NCBI GenBank assembly: GCA_900546255.1
Contig: URCB01000023.1
Coordinates: forward strand, 1-25,836
Direction: 5' to 3'
DNA: 25,836 bases
From: an uncultured Eubacteriales bacterium
GTDB lineage: Bacteria > Bacillota > Clostridia > Oscillospirales > Oscillospiraceae
The translations under genes were made by a program, and so were the position numbers. Shown in pieces: positions 7,796 to 15,831 of the stretch. The notes beneath the pieces were generated by a model. That model saw only the letters and a list, made by a program, of their open reading frames with translations. It was not told the DNA's origin and ran no database searches. Each line of letters opens with the position of its first letter. The first letter of the stretch is position 1.

Positions 7796-9919
7796 GTGGA
7801 AAAGTATCTATGGATCGGCTTCATCGGCGCTGTCCTGGCGCTGTTGTTTGCCGTCATCCAACGCAAGAAAGTCATGTCCTACTCCGAAGGCAACGCCACG
7901 ATGCAGAAGATTGCGAAGTCCATCCGTGAGGGTGCCAACGCCTATCTGAAGCATCAGTACACCACAGTGGCCAAGGTGTTCGCTGTGGTCTTCGTGGTCC
8001 TGCTGATCATCGCCTTCGGCAGCGGAGGGGACATGCTGTCCAAGTTTACCCCCTTCGCCTTCCTCACCGGTGGTATCTGGTCCATGCTGGCTGGCTTCAT
8101 CGGCATGAAGATCGCCACCAACGCCAATGCCCGTACTGCACAGGCCGCCTCTGAGGGCCTGAACCGCGGTCTGCGGGTGGCTTTCTCCTCCGGCTCCGTC
8201 ATGGGCTTCACCGTGGTGGGCCTGGGCATCCTGGATATCACCATTTGGTTTACCATCCTGCGTTTTGGCGCCGGCATTGACGATCCCATGACCCTGGGCA
8301 ACATCATGGTTATGAACGGCATGGGCGCTTCCTTCATGGCTCTGTTTGCCCGTGTGGGCGGCGGTATCTACACCAAGGCTGCCGACGTGGGCGCTGACCT
8401 GGTGGGCAAGGTGGAAGCCGGCATCCCCGAGGATGACCCCCGTAACCCCGCCACCATTGCCGACAACGTGGGCGACAACGTGGGCGACGTGGCCGGCATG
8501 GGCGCTGACCTGTACGAGTCCTATGTTGGCTCCATCCTCTCCACCTTTGCCCTGGGCGCCTGCGCTGGGTACGGTTGGGAAGGCATGGTCCTGCCCGTGG
8601 CCCTGGCTGTGTGCGGCATCGTCTGCTCCATCATCGGTTCCTTCCTGGTCAAAACCCGGGAGGACGCCACCCAGAAGAGCCTGCTGACCTCCCTGCGTAC
8701 CGGTACTTATACCGCTGCCATCCTCTCCGCCATTGTTGCCATCCCCCTGACTTACTTCATCATCGGGCCGGATAACAACTCCTGGGGCGTGTTCATCGCC
8801 ATCCTGTGCGGTCTGATCGGCGGTACCCTCATCGGCTACTTCACCGAGTACTTCACTTCCGACAACTACAAGCCCACCAAGAAGCTGGCCGCTGCCTCTG
8901 AGACTGGCTCCGCCACCATCATCATCGGCGGCATCTCCCTGGGCATGATGTCCACCATCGCCTCCATCCTCATCGTGGCCGTGGCCATCCTGATCTCCTA
9001 CTTCGCCGCCGGCGGCACCACCACCATCGTGGACGGCACCGGCGCCTTCACCGCCGACTTCAACCGCGGCCTGTACGGCATCGGCATCGCCGCTGTGGGT
9101 ATGCTCTCCACCCTGGGCATCACCCTGGCCACCGACGCTTACGGCCCCGTGGCCGACAACGCCGGCGGCATCGCCGAGATGGCTGGCCTGCCCGAAGAGG
9201 TCCGTGACCGTACCGACGCTCTGGACTCCCTGGGCAACACCACTGCCGCTACCGGCAAGGGCTTTGCCATCGGCTCCGCTTCCCTGACCGCTCTGGCCCT
9301 GCTGGTCTCCTACGTGAACATCGTACAGGACCGCACCGTAGAAACCCTGAACTTCACTCTGACCAGCCCCACCGTGCTGGTGGGCCTGTTCATCGGCGCT
9401 CTGCTGGTGTTCGTCTTCTCCGCCATGACCATGAGCGCCGTGCAGACGGCTGCCCAGTCCATCGTGGTGGAAGTCCGCCGCCAGTTCCGGGAGATTGCCG
9501 GCATCATGGAGGGCAAGGCTGACCCCGAGTACGCCAAGTGCGTCTCTCTGTGCACCAAGGGCGCCCTTCACGAGATGGTAGCCCCTGCTCTGATGGCCAT
9601 CATCGTCCCCATCGTCACCGGCCTGATCCTGGGCCCCACCGGCGTGGTGGGTCTGCTGGGCGGCGTGTCCGTCACCGGTTTCGCCATGGCCGTGTTCATG
9701 TCCAACGCCGGCGGCGCTTGGGACAACGCCAAGAAGTACATCGAGCGGGGCAACCACGGCGGCAAGGGCTCCGAGCAGCACAAGGCTGCCGTGGTGGGCG
9801 ACACCGTGGGCGATCCTTTCAAGGACACCTCCGGCCCCTCCCTGAACATCCTGATCAAGCTCTGCTCCACCGTCTCCATCGTGTTCTCCGGCCTGATCCT
9901 GGCCTTCAGCCTGCTGTAA
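7796..9919 (+). CDS. hppA: Membrane-bound K+-dependent pyrophosphatase, Na+-type ion pump
   Basis: HppA splits pyrophosphate in the cytoplasm and pumps Na+ and/or H+ outward. The 707 residues and about 16 helices match the family. The pyrophosphate/Mg site is intact: [20 protein letters not shown] begins near residue 199, followed by the doubled DNVGDNVGD, and a second acidic cluster [17 protein letters not shown] lies near the C-terminus. [10 protein letters not shown] (from about residue 480) has Ala then Gly at the two positions that mark the K+-dependent class; K+-independent enzymes carry Lys and Thr there. The DLYESYVGS segment has the glutamate position seen in Na+-pumping members. I chose the GTG at 7796, 8 bases after AAAGGAG; an upstream in-frame ATG at 7748 would overlap the leader hairpin. 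Codons are biased to GCT/CGT/GGT forms compared with neighbours, typical of high expression. Confidence 0.95.
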   Translation: MEKYLWIGFIGAVLALLFAVIQRKKVMSYSEGNATMQKIAKSIREGANAYLKHQYTTVAKVFAVVFVVLLIIAFGSGGDMLSKFTPFAFLTGGIWSMLAGFIGMKIATNANARTAQAASEGLNRGLRVAFSSGSVMGFTVVGLGILDITIWFTILRFGAGIDDPMTLGNIMVMNGMGASFMALFARVGGGIYTKAADVGADLVGKVEAGIPEDDPRNPATIADNVGDNVGDVAGMGADLYESYVGSILSTFALGACAGYGWEGMVLPVALAVCGIVCSIIGSFLVKTREDATQKSLLTSLRTGTYTAAILSAIVAIPLTYFIIGPDNNSWGVFIAILCGLIGGTLIGYFTEYFTSDNYKPTKKLAAASETGSATIIIGGISLGMMSTIASILIVAVAILISYFAAGGTTTIVDGTGAFTADFNRGLYGIGIAAVGMLSTLGITLATDAYGPVADNAGGIAEMAGLPEEVRDRTDALDSLGNTTAATGKGFAIGSASLTALALLVSYVNIVQDRTVETLNFTLTSPTVLVGLFIGALLVFVFSAMTMSAVQTAAQSIVVEVRRQFREIAGIMEGKADPEYAKCVSLCTKGALHEMVAPALMAIIVPIVTGLILGPTGVVGLLGGVSVTGFAMAVFMSNAGGAWDNAKKYIERGNHGGKGSEQHKAAVVGDTVGDPFKDTSGPSLNILIKLCSTVSIVFSGLILAFSLL

Positions 9920-9955
9920 TCGGGAAATACAGTAGGACCACAGACACAACCGTAA

Positions 9956-9989
9956 AAACCGGACCGCTCCATGGAGCGGTCCGGTTTTT
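9956..9989 (+). terminator. Bidirectional terminator between hppA and the CofE-like gene
   Basis: ACCGGACCGCTCC (9958-9970) pairs perfectly with GGAGCGGTCCGGT (9973-9985), flanked by AAAAA and TTTTT. It can stop both convergent genes. Confidence 0.9.
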
Positions 9990-10009
9990 CTCTCTGCCGG
10001 TCCCGTTCA

Positions 10010-10723
10010 TCAGCCGGCGCCAATTTCCCCGGCGGGGCGGATGAGGAGAAAGGGGGTACACTGCCCCTCCTGTCCGGCCGGGTTGTCCCGGAGTACGGCG
10101 GTGAGCCACCCCGCCCCCTGGGGCAGGGCCGCCGCCTTTCCCAGCAGCTCCACTCCCAGGGCATTGGCGTCCACAATGTAGCTGAGGATCCCCGTCTCCT
10201 GGTAAACCTGGTCGCACAGCCGGTCTGGCTGATGGGGGATGCGGATCCCTAAGTCCGCATAGGCGGGGATGTCCTCCCCGTAAAACCCGTCCAGTCCCCG
10301 GACCTCCGGCCCCAGCAGGCGGTAGAAGGTGCCGTGGATCCCCCGGAGTTTGTCCACCCCAGCCCGGAGGGCGGCCCACAAAACCTTGCCCCGCCCCTCC
10401 TGGTCCAGGGCAAACTGCATCTTTACCGGCAGGCCCAGCCCCGGCCCGGCAGGGGTCTGGTGGACGCACCGGGCCAGGAGTCGGGCCAAAGGGGTCACCC
10501 GAACCTCCTCCCGGCGCACCACCCGGCCCTGGCAGAGGGCAGCTACCTTTTCGCTCACCGCCACACAGTCCCCCGGCTGGTACACCGGGGCCACATACCG
10601 GCGGAAGAGGGACAAATAGTCCTCCCCCACCCCCACAAAGTGGGTGCGGATGCCGTGGCGGAGATACCGCCGGCCCTCCACGGTGATGACCAAATCCTTG
10701 CCTGGGTTATGATAGTATTCCAT
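10010..10723 (-). CDS. CofE-like (F420-0:glutamate ligase family) protein
   Basis: The 237-residue protein matches the stand-alone Firmicute proteins annotated as coenzyme F420-0:L-glutamate ligase. Family features seen are YQPGDCVAVSEKVAALCQGR (about 48-67), the GPGLGLPVKMQFAL segment, the GLDGFYGEDIPAYADLGI segment, IVDANALGVELLG, and the closing RDNPAGQEGQCTPFLLIR. In methanogens and actinobacteria the family adds glutamate to F420 with GTP. Nothing in the window suggests F420 biosynthesis, and gut Clostridia are not known F420 makers, so the substrate here is open. The ATG at 10721-10723 is preceded by AGGAGG about 9 bases upstream; the frame runs further upstream but without coding character. 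It is a single gene convergent with hppA and divergent from znuA. Confidence 0.8.
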   Translation of the reverse strand: MEYYHNPGKDLVITVEGRRYLRHGIRTHFVGVGEDYLSLFRRYVAPVYQPGDCVAVSEKVAALCQGRVVRREEVRVTPLARLLARCVHQTPAGPGLGLPVKMQFALDQEGRGKVLWAALRAGVDKLRGIHGTFYRLLGPEVRGLDGFYGEDIPAYADLGIRIPHQPDRLCDQVYQETGILSYIVDANALGVELLGKAAALPQGAGWLTAVLRDNPAGQEGQCTPFLLIRPAGEIGAG

Positions 10724-10874
10724 GCTCTGATGCCTCCTAGGGGTTTGATTGGCTTCCAGGATAGGCGGCTTCCCCCTCCCCCCAGCCGCAGAGCGGCCTC
10801 CAAATGGAATCCGTTCTTTGAACAGTTTTTGACCCTTTCGGCAGGATTTTGTCCCTTCCGGCCTTTTGTTTTGT

Positions 10875-10903
10875 TTTACAAACTTCCCCTTCTGCGGTAT
10901 AAT
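10875..10903 (+). promoter_or_regulatory. Promoter of the znuACB operon
   Basis: TTTACA (10875-10880), 17-base spacer, TATAAT (10898-10903), 40 bases before the znuA start. I saw no clear Zur-type palindrome over it. Confidence 0.75.
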
Positions 10904-10943
10904 AAATTGTTTCAGAAACCTTACCGTGAAAGGAGGCCCGCCT

Positions 10944-11888
10944 ATGGCGCGCAAATGCCTGCCCCTGCTGCTGGCCCTCTGCCTGCTCCTGGCCGCCTGC
11001 GGGCCCCGGCAGGCGGCCCCCCAGGACGACGGCACCTTGGACCTGGTGGCCACCACCTACCCCGTCTACCTCTTTGCCGCCGAGGTCACCCGGGGGGCAG
11101 AGAACGTCACCCTCACCCTGATGATCGACCAGCCCATCAGCTGCCTCCACGACTACACCCTTACCGTAAAGGACATGAAGGCCCTGGAACGGGCCGACGG
11201 CATCCTCCTCAGCGGCGCAGGGCTGGAGGAGGCCATGGAGGACGCCCTGGCCTCCGTCTCCGACACCCCCCAGATCGACTGCTCCCAAGACATCACCCTG
11301 CTGGAGGGGGCGGAAAGCGACCACCACCACGAGGAGGGCATCCTCCCCGCCGGCCACGAGCACGAGGCCGACCCCCACGTCTGGATGGACCCCAACCGGG
11401 CCTGCCAGATGATCCAGACCCTGGCCGATGGCCTGGCCCAGCTGGACCCGGACCAGGCCGCTCTCTACGCCAGCAACGCCCAGCTGGCGGTGGACCAGAT
11501 CCAGCAGGCCTACCCGGTGATGCAGGCCGCCCTGGCGGACCTGCCCTGCCGGGAGCTCATCACCTTCCACGACGGCTTCAGCTACTTCGCCGACGCCTTC
11601 GACCTCACCATCCTCCGGGCCATCGAGGAGGAGGCGGGGAGCGAGGCCTCTGCCCGGGAAGTGGCGGACATCGTGGCGGAGATCCAGACCCACCAACTCC
11701 CCGCCATCTTCACCGAGGTCAACGGGGCCGACGCCACCGCCCAAATCATCCACCGGGAGTGCGGGGTGCCCGTCTACGCCCTCACCCTGATGATGAGCGC
11801 CGGGACTGCCTATGAGGAACCCGGCGTGGCCACCTACCTGAACCTGCTCCAATCCAACCTCGACACTCTCCGGGAGGCCTACCTATGA
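10944..11888 (+). CDS. znuA: Zinc-type ABC transporter substrate-binding lipoprotein
   Basis: This is a cluster A-1 metal-binding lipoprotein held on the outer face of the membrane, which hands Zn2+ (or Mn2+) to the permease. The signal peptide ends in LLLAAC with lipidated Cys19. Three histidine ligands are visible: H69 (SCLHDYTLT), H145 (DPHVWMDP) and H209 (ITFHDGFSYF). Between the first two lies a His/Glu-rich loop (DHHHEEG...GHEHEADPH, about 126-145), which in this family points to zinc rather than manganese. The fourth acidic ligand near the C-terminus is not obvious, because the usual DPL-type motif is replaced by LTLMMSAG. The ATG at 10944 follows AAAGGAGG by 7 bases. The stop overlaps the znuC start (ATGA). 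Confidence 0.9.
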   Translation: MARKCLPLLLALCLLLAACGPRQAAPQDDGTLDLVATTYPVYLFAAEVTRGAENVTLTLMIDQPISCLHDYTLTVKDMKALERADGILLSGAGLEEAMEDALASVSDTPQIDCSQDITLLEGAESDHHHEEGILPAGHEHEADPHVWMDPNRACQMIQTLADGLAQLDPDQAALYASNAQLAVDQIQQAYPVMQAALADLPCRELITFHDGFSYFADAFDLTILRAIEEEAGSEASAREVADIVAEIQTHQLPAIFTEVNGADATAQIIHRECGVPVYALTLMMSAGTAYEEPGVATYLNLLQSNLDTLREAYL

Positions 11889-12670
11889 GAACCCCCAAGC
11901 ACGTCTACAACCGCATCCCCATGCCCGCCAGGCCGGGGACCTGCCGCCTCCAGGTGCAGAACCTCTCCATCACCTTGGAGGGGGAGAGCATTCTCCAGGA
12001 CATCTCCTTCCAGCTCAACTGCCGGGAGATCGTTGCCCTCATCGGCCCCAACGGGGCGGGGAAATCCTCCCTCTTCCGGAGCATTTTGGGCCAGGTCCCC
12101 TACGCCGGCACCATCCAGTTCCACCTGGCGGGGGGCTACCCCGCCCACCCCAAGATCGGTTACGTCCCCCAGAGCCCCAGTTTTGACCGGGGGTACCCCA
12201 TCAGTGTCCTGGACTTCTTCGCCGCCGCCATCAGCCGCTGGCCGGTGTTCCTCCCCGTCCCCGCCCACCTGCGGGAGCGGGTGGAGGGCTGCCTGGCCCG
12301 GGTCCATGGGGAGGCTTTGCTCCACAAGCGCATCGGCACCCTCTCCGGCGGGGAGCTCCAGCGGGTACTGCTGGCCATGGCCCTGGAGCCCATTCCCCAG
12401 ATCCTCATCCTGGACGAGCCCCTGTCCGGGGTGGATGTGGGGGGGGAGCACCTGGTGCTGGACATGCTGGACGAGATCCGGCAGAAGTACGACCTGTCCA
12501 TCCTCTTCTCCACCCACGACTTCTCCACCCTCCGCCACTACGCGGACAAGGTCATCCTCCTGCAGCAGACCATCCTGAAAACCGGCACCCCGGGGGAGGT
12601 CCTCTCCTCCCCGGAGTTCCGCTCGGTGTTCCACCTGGACCTGGGCGAGAAGGGAGGCAGCGCGCAATGA
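11885..12670 (+). CDS. znuC: Zinc-type ABC transporter ATPase
   Basis: The 261-residue ATP-binding subunit powers the metal importer from the cytoplasmic face. Walker A is GPNGAGKS (54-61), the Q-loop glutamine is in GYVPQ (about 95), the signature is LSGGE (152-156), Walker B is ILILDEP (172-178) and the switch histidine is in STHD (about 210). An unusually long N-terminal stretch of about 20 residues (RTPKHVYNRIPMPARPG) precedes the first strand. Translation could also start at the ATG for Met13, but the ATGA overlap with znuA favours the upstream start. It is followed by the permease gene with another 4-base overlap. Confidence 0.92.
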   Translation: MRTPKHVYNRIPMPARPGTCRLQVQNLSITLEGESILQDISFQLNCREIVALIGPNGAGKSSLFRSILGQVPYAGTIQFHLAGGYPAHPKIGYVPQSPSFDRGYPISVLDFFAAAISRWPVFLPVPAHLRERVEGCLARVHGEALLHKRIGTLSGGELQRVLLAMALEPIPQILILDEPLSGVDVGGEHLVLDMLDEIRQKYDLSILFSTHDFSTLRHYADKVILLQQTILKTGTPGEVLSSPEFRSVFHLDLGEKGGSAQ

Positions 12671-13512
12671 GTTTCTGGTATTGGCTGGTCTCCTGGCTGC
12701 CCTTCGAGTGGGCCGCCCCGGACACCATGCTCTTCATGAAAAACGCCCTGCTGGCGGTGCTGGTGGTCACCCCCCTCTTCGGCCTGCTGTCCACCATGGT
12801 GGTGGAGAGCCGCATGGCCTTCTTCTCCGACGCCCTGGGCCACTCCGCCTTCACTGGCATGGCCATCGGGGCCCTGTGCGGCCTGGCAGAGCCTGTGGGG
12901 GCGGCGGTGGTCTTTGCGGTGGTCATCGCCCTGCTCTTCACCCTCATCCGCCAGAAGACCCACATGGCCAGCGACACCGCCATCAGCGTCTTCTCCTCCG
13001 CGGCGGTGGCCCTGGGCATCTTCCTGAGCACCCTGGGGGGGCAGAGCTTCACCAAGTTCAACAACCTCCTCATCGGCGACATCCTCAGCGTGGCCCCGGG
13101 GGAGATCGGCCTGCTGGCCCTCATCCTCCTGGGGGTGGTGATCCTGTGGGTCACCTCCTTCAACCCCATGATGCTCTCCTCCGTCCACCAGGCCCTGGCG
13201 GACAGCCGGGGCATCCGGGTGGTGTGGAAGAACTTCCTCTTCACCGCCGCCATCGCCGTGGTGGTGACCATCACCATGACCTGGGTGGGCCTTCTGGTGA
13301 TCAACGCCCTGCTGGTCCTCCCCGGGGCAGCGGCCCGGAACGTGGCCCGGAACCTGCCCCAGTACCACCTGGTCTCCGTGGTGGGGGGGCTGGTGTGCGG
13401 CATCGGGGGGCTGCTGGTGTCCTATTACCTGGGGGCCTCCACCGGCGCCTCCATCACCCTGCTGCTGGCGGTGTGGTTCTTCGTCTCCCTCCTGTTTCGG
13501 AAAAGCCGGTAA
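12667..13512 (+). CDS. znuB: Zinc-type ABC transporter permease
   Basis: The 281-residue protein has about eight hydrophobic helices and belongs to the ZnuB/MntB permease family. Recognisable segments are AFFSDALGHSAFTGMAIG (about 56-73), the cytoplasmic-loop region that contacts the ATPase, and WVGLLVINALLVLPGAAARN (about 207-226). It forms the dimeric channel for metal delivered by ZnuA. Start ATG overlaps the znuC stop by 4 bases. A strong terminator follows immediately, so the operon is exactly znuA-znuC-znuB. Zinc is favoured over manganese only because of the histidine-rich loop in the binding protein. Confidence 0.92.
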   Translation: MSFWYWLVSWLPFEWAAPDTMLFMKNALLAVLVVTPLFGLLSTMVVESRMAFFSDALGHSAFTGMAIGALCGLAEPVGAAVVFAVVIALLFTLIRQKTHMASDTAISVFSSAAVALGIFLSTLGGQSFTKFNNLLIGDILSVAPGEIGLLALILLGVVILWVTSFNPMMLSSVHQALADSRGIRVVWKNFLFTAAIAVVVTITMTWVGLLVINALLVLPGAAARNVARNLPQYHLVSVVGGLVCGIGGLLVSYYLGASTGASITLLLAVWFFVSLLFRKSR

Positions 13513-13515
13513 TAT

Positions 13516-13551
13516 AGCAGCCAGCCTGCCAAGGCAGGCTGGCTGCTTTTT
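13516..13551 (+). terminator. Terminator of znuACB
   Basis: A perfect 15-bp stem (13516-13530 with 13533-13547) is followed by TTTTT. It lies only 2 bases before the -35 box of the next promoter. Confidence 0.93.
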
Positions 13552-13553
13552 GC

Positions 13554-13582
13554 TTGACATACCTCGAGATTCTATGTATAAT
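13554..13582 (+). promoter_or_regulatory. Consensus promoter of the HAAS/PadR operon
   Basis: TTGACA (13554-13559), a 17-base spacer and TATAAT (13577-13582) form a perfect sigma-A promoter. Such strength, combined with a large palindrome over it, suggests that expression is set by a repressor. Confidence 0.9.
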
Positions 13583-13603
13583 ATCCATAGAACCTCGAGG
13601 TAT
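13559..13603. promoter_or_regulatory. 18-bp-arm inverted repeat over the promoter: likely PadR operator
   Basis: ATACCTCGAGATTCTATG (13559-13576) is the reverse complement of CATAGAACCTCGAGGTAT (13586-13603) with one mismatch. The 9-base centre contains the -10 box. The left arm starts at the last base of the -35 box. Binding here would block RNA polymerase. A PadR gene is in the same operon, so it is the natural candidate regulator; that link is inference. Confidence 0.8.
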
Positions 13604-13625
13604 TCCTTTCCAGGAGGTGACCCCT

Positions 13626-14417
13626 ATGGACCCACCCTTCCGCATCTATACCCGGCAAGTGTCCTATGTCAAAGCCGTCTGCGCCTGCCTCCGCCACGCC
13701 ACCCCCAAGGAAAAGGCCGCCGTGGCCCAGGAACTCCAGGACCACCTGGCCGACCACGCCGACGCCCTGGTGGAGGCCGGCTGGGACCCTGAGGAAGCCC
13801 AAACCCACGCCTTGGCCGCCATGGGAGAGGCCAAAGAGGTGGGGCGGGCTTTGGACCGGGAATTTCCCCTTCGGTGGCTGGTGCTCTCCCGGCTGGCCTT
13901 GGCGGCGCTGGTACTGGCCATCGCCGTGGCCCTGCCCTTCCTCTTCCCCGCCGTGGCAGGGGCGGCAGGAAGCCTCCAGGCCCGGTGGGATCCCGCCGCC
14001 TACGCCGCTGCCCACTTTGAGGCCCCCCCTCCCTTGGTCCCCATGGATGTCCAGTGGGAGATCTATGACGGGACCATTCTCTCCCTCTACGGAGTGGGGC
14101 TGCGGGAGCTGCCCCAGGAAGGGTATTATTCCGCCGATCTCTACACTGTTCTCTACCATAGGAATCCCTTCCGGAGCACCCCCCTGCTGCTGGGCGAACT
14201 GTGGGTGACCGCCCAGGACGCTGAGGAAGCGCTCTTCGTCCCCTATCCCATCGGCTTTCCTCTCTCCGGCACCACCCATCAGAACTTCAACGCCACCTAT
14301 TCCGTCATCGAGGTCAGCGGCGACTTCGCCGGCCAGAACATCACCCTCCACTACCAGTACCTGGACACGTCCTTTGCCCTAGACATTTCCCTGCCCTGGG
14401 AGGAGGTATTGCCATGA
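13626..14417 (+). CDS. HAAS-domain membrane protein 1 of the tandem array
   Basis: The 263-residue protein has an N-terminal all-helical HAAS/DUF1700-like signalling domain (about 14-78: AVCACLRHATPKEKAAVAQE, DHLADHADALVEAGWDPEEA, ALAAMGEAKEVGRALD). One membrane helix (about 85-112) follows, then a 150-residue outside domain. In this family the HAAS module is often encoded beside PadR regulators, and its function is thought to be membrane or envelope sensing. The outer domain ends with YHRNPFRST and the closing LPWEEV seen again in copies 2 and 3. The ATG at 13626 follows a near-perfect AGGAGGTGA; a longer frame from 13554 would start inside the promoter. It overlaps its companion gene by 4 bases. 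Confidence 0.82.
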   Translation: MDPPFRIYTRQVSYVKAVCACLRHATPKEKAAVAQELQDHLADHADALVEAGWDPEEAQTHALAAMGEAKEVGRALDREFPLRWLVLSRLALAALVLAIAVALPFLFPAVAGAAGSLQARWDPAAYAAAHFEAPPPLVPMDVQWEIYDGTILSLYGVGLRELPQEGYYSADLYTVLYHRNPFRSTPLLLGELWVTAQDAEEALFVPYPIGFPLSGTTHQNFNATYSVIEVSGDFAGQNITLHYQYLDTSFALDISLPWEEVLP

Positions 14418-15073
14418 AACCCAAGCGCGTCCCTTGGCCCCGCCGGAAAAAGACCCTGGTCTGGTCCCTGACGGCCGCCCTCCTGGTGGTGGTGCTGATG
14501 GCGGGGCACTTCCTCTGCTTCACCCCGGGCCAGGCCATTCGAGCGGCGGAATCCCACGCCGGCACCGGGCCCACCCAGGTGGTGATGGAGGGGGCTGTGG
14601 GCAACGTCCCCCTCTACCTCTCCCAAAACCACCGGGCCTGGATGGTCACCCCCTTCCGCCTGGGCCTCTTCTACGACTGGCGGAACAACGGCCAGCCCCT
14701 GATGGTGATCGACAGGTCGGGGGACCCGGTGGGCGTCACCGCCGGGGCACTCCACTTCTGGGACGGCAACAGCGATCGGTCCCAGTTCCACCTTCTCGGC
14801 TATGTGGACCTGCCCGGTGCCGCCTCCGTGGTGGCCCGCTGCACCCATACGGTCCCGTCCTCCGAGTACACCGCTCTGGAACTCACCGCCGCCATCCCCC
14901 AGACCGGAGAGACCGCCGGCTACTTCTGGGAGACCGTCACCCTCCCTGGGGGCACCACCTATCTCCATCCAGATCAGCTGACGGTGCTGGACCAGGCCGG
15001 CCATCCCCTGTGCACCTATGACCTGACCAACCATTGGGGCTATGCCTCCTACCCCCTCTCGGAAACGAGGTGA
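14414..15073 (+). CDS. Single-helix companion protein 1
   Basis: I do not recognise a named family. The 219-residue protein has a basic start (KPKRVPWPRRKK), one membrane helix (about 15-34) and an outside domain opening with FTPGQAIRAAESHAGTGPTQ. The TPGQ-IRA-E motif and a C-terminal VLDQAGHPL motif recur in the two companions downstream, so the three form one family. Its start codon overlaps the stop of the preceding HAAS gene, and the ribosome binding site AGGAGGT (14401-14407) lies inside that gene. The strict pairing suggests that the two products act together at the membrane, which is inference. It is the most diverged of the three companions. Confidence 0.7.
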   Translation: MKPKRVPWPRRKKTLVWSLTAALLVVVLMAGHFLCFTPGQAIRAAESHAGTGPTQVVMEGAVGNVPLYLSQNHRAWMVTPFRLGLFYDWRNNGQPLMVIDRSGDPVGVTAGALHFWDGNSDRSQFHLLGYVDLPGAASVVARCTHTVPSSEYTALELTAAIPQTGETAGYFWETVTLPGGTTYLHPDQLTVLDQAGHPLCTYDLTNHWGYASYPLSETR

Positions 15074-15078
15074 TCGAT

Positions 15079-15831
15079 ATGACCCCCTACCGTGACTACA
15101 CCCAAGCCGTCTGTTCCTGCCTCCACCACGCCACTGCGGAAGAGAAGCAGGCCGTGGCCCAGGAACTCCAGGACCACCTGGCCGACCACGCCGACGCCCT
15201 GGTGGAGGCCGGTTGGGACCCTGAGGAAGCCCACGCCCACGCCTTGGCCGCCATGGGGGAGGCCAAAGAGGTGGGCCAGGCCCTGGACCAGACCTTTCCC
15301 CGGCGGTGGCTGGTCCTCTCCCGGGTGAACTTGGTGCTGGCCATTCTGGTGGCCCTGGTGCTCTTCTTCCCCCTGACTTCTCGGGTGGAGGGCGCTGTGA
15401 ACAACCTGATTGCCCGGACGGATCCCTTTGACAGCCCCAACCATATGCGCAGCGGGTCCATTCCCCTGGAGGACTTTTCCCCCCTGGATCTCCGCCTCTC
15501 CCTGCCCAATGGGGATGTGATCCGCTATTTTGCCATCGCTCTGACGGAACAGAACGATGGCACCTACCAGGTAGAACTCCACGGAGTGGAGTATCACCAA
15601 AACCCCTTCCGAGAGCCCTATTACGGCCAGTGGGCATTGGAATACACCATCAACCACACGCTGCCTGTCCACGAATCCTCCGGCAGCGGTTCTCCCAACG
15701 GGGTGACCTATTGGTCTAACGAAATTCCCTCTCTCCAGCCGGGGGACACCCTCACCGTCTCCCTCGACGTCCCCGGCATCCACCGATCCACGGAGATCCC
15801 CCTGCTATGGGAGGAGGTGACCGGCCCATGA
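15079..15831 (+). CDS. HAAS-domain membrane protein 2 of the tandem array
   Basis: The 250-residue protein repeats the plan of copy 1: HAAS domain (about 6-71), one helix (77-100) and an outside domain. The HAAS-coding DNA from about 15150 to 15290 is almost identical to that of copy 1. The outer domain is clearly diverged but keeps EYHQNPFREP and the closing LLWEEV. The ATG at 15079 has GAGGTGA 5 bases upstream. It lies 5 bases after the stop of companion 1. A near-identical intracellular module with a diverged outer domain suggests a shared signalling output with different outside ligands; that is inference. Confidence 0.82.
   Translation: MTPYRDYTQAVCSCLHHATAEEKQAVAQELQDHLADHADALVEAGWDPEEAHAHALAAMGEAKEVGQALDQTFPRRWLVLSRVNLVLAILVALVLFFPLTSRVEGAVNNLIARTDPFDSPNHMRSGSIPLEDFSPLDLRLSLPNGDVIRYFAIALTEQNDGTYQVELHGVEYHQNPFREPYYGQWALEYTINHTLPVHESSGSGSPNGVTYWSNEIPSLQPGDTLTVSLDVPGIHRSTEIPLLWEEVTGP

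Noticed and set aside
7808..9949. A very long open frame (over 700 codons) antisense to hppA
   Set aside because: It is His/Gly/Gln/Asp-rich with no family motifs and mirrors the codon pattern of hppA. In GC-rich genes the antisense frame is often open by chance.
13516..13547. Possible operator palindrome before the HAAS promoter
   Set aside because: The stem is followed by TTTTT right after znuB and is better explained as its terminator.
13572..14351. Long frames antisense to the HAAS genes (also 15049-15783)
   Set aside because: They repeat among the copies only because the sense DNA is duplicated; no start signals or motifs.
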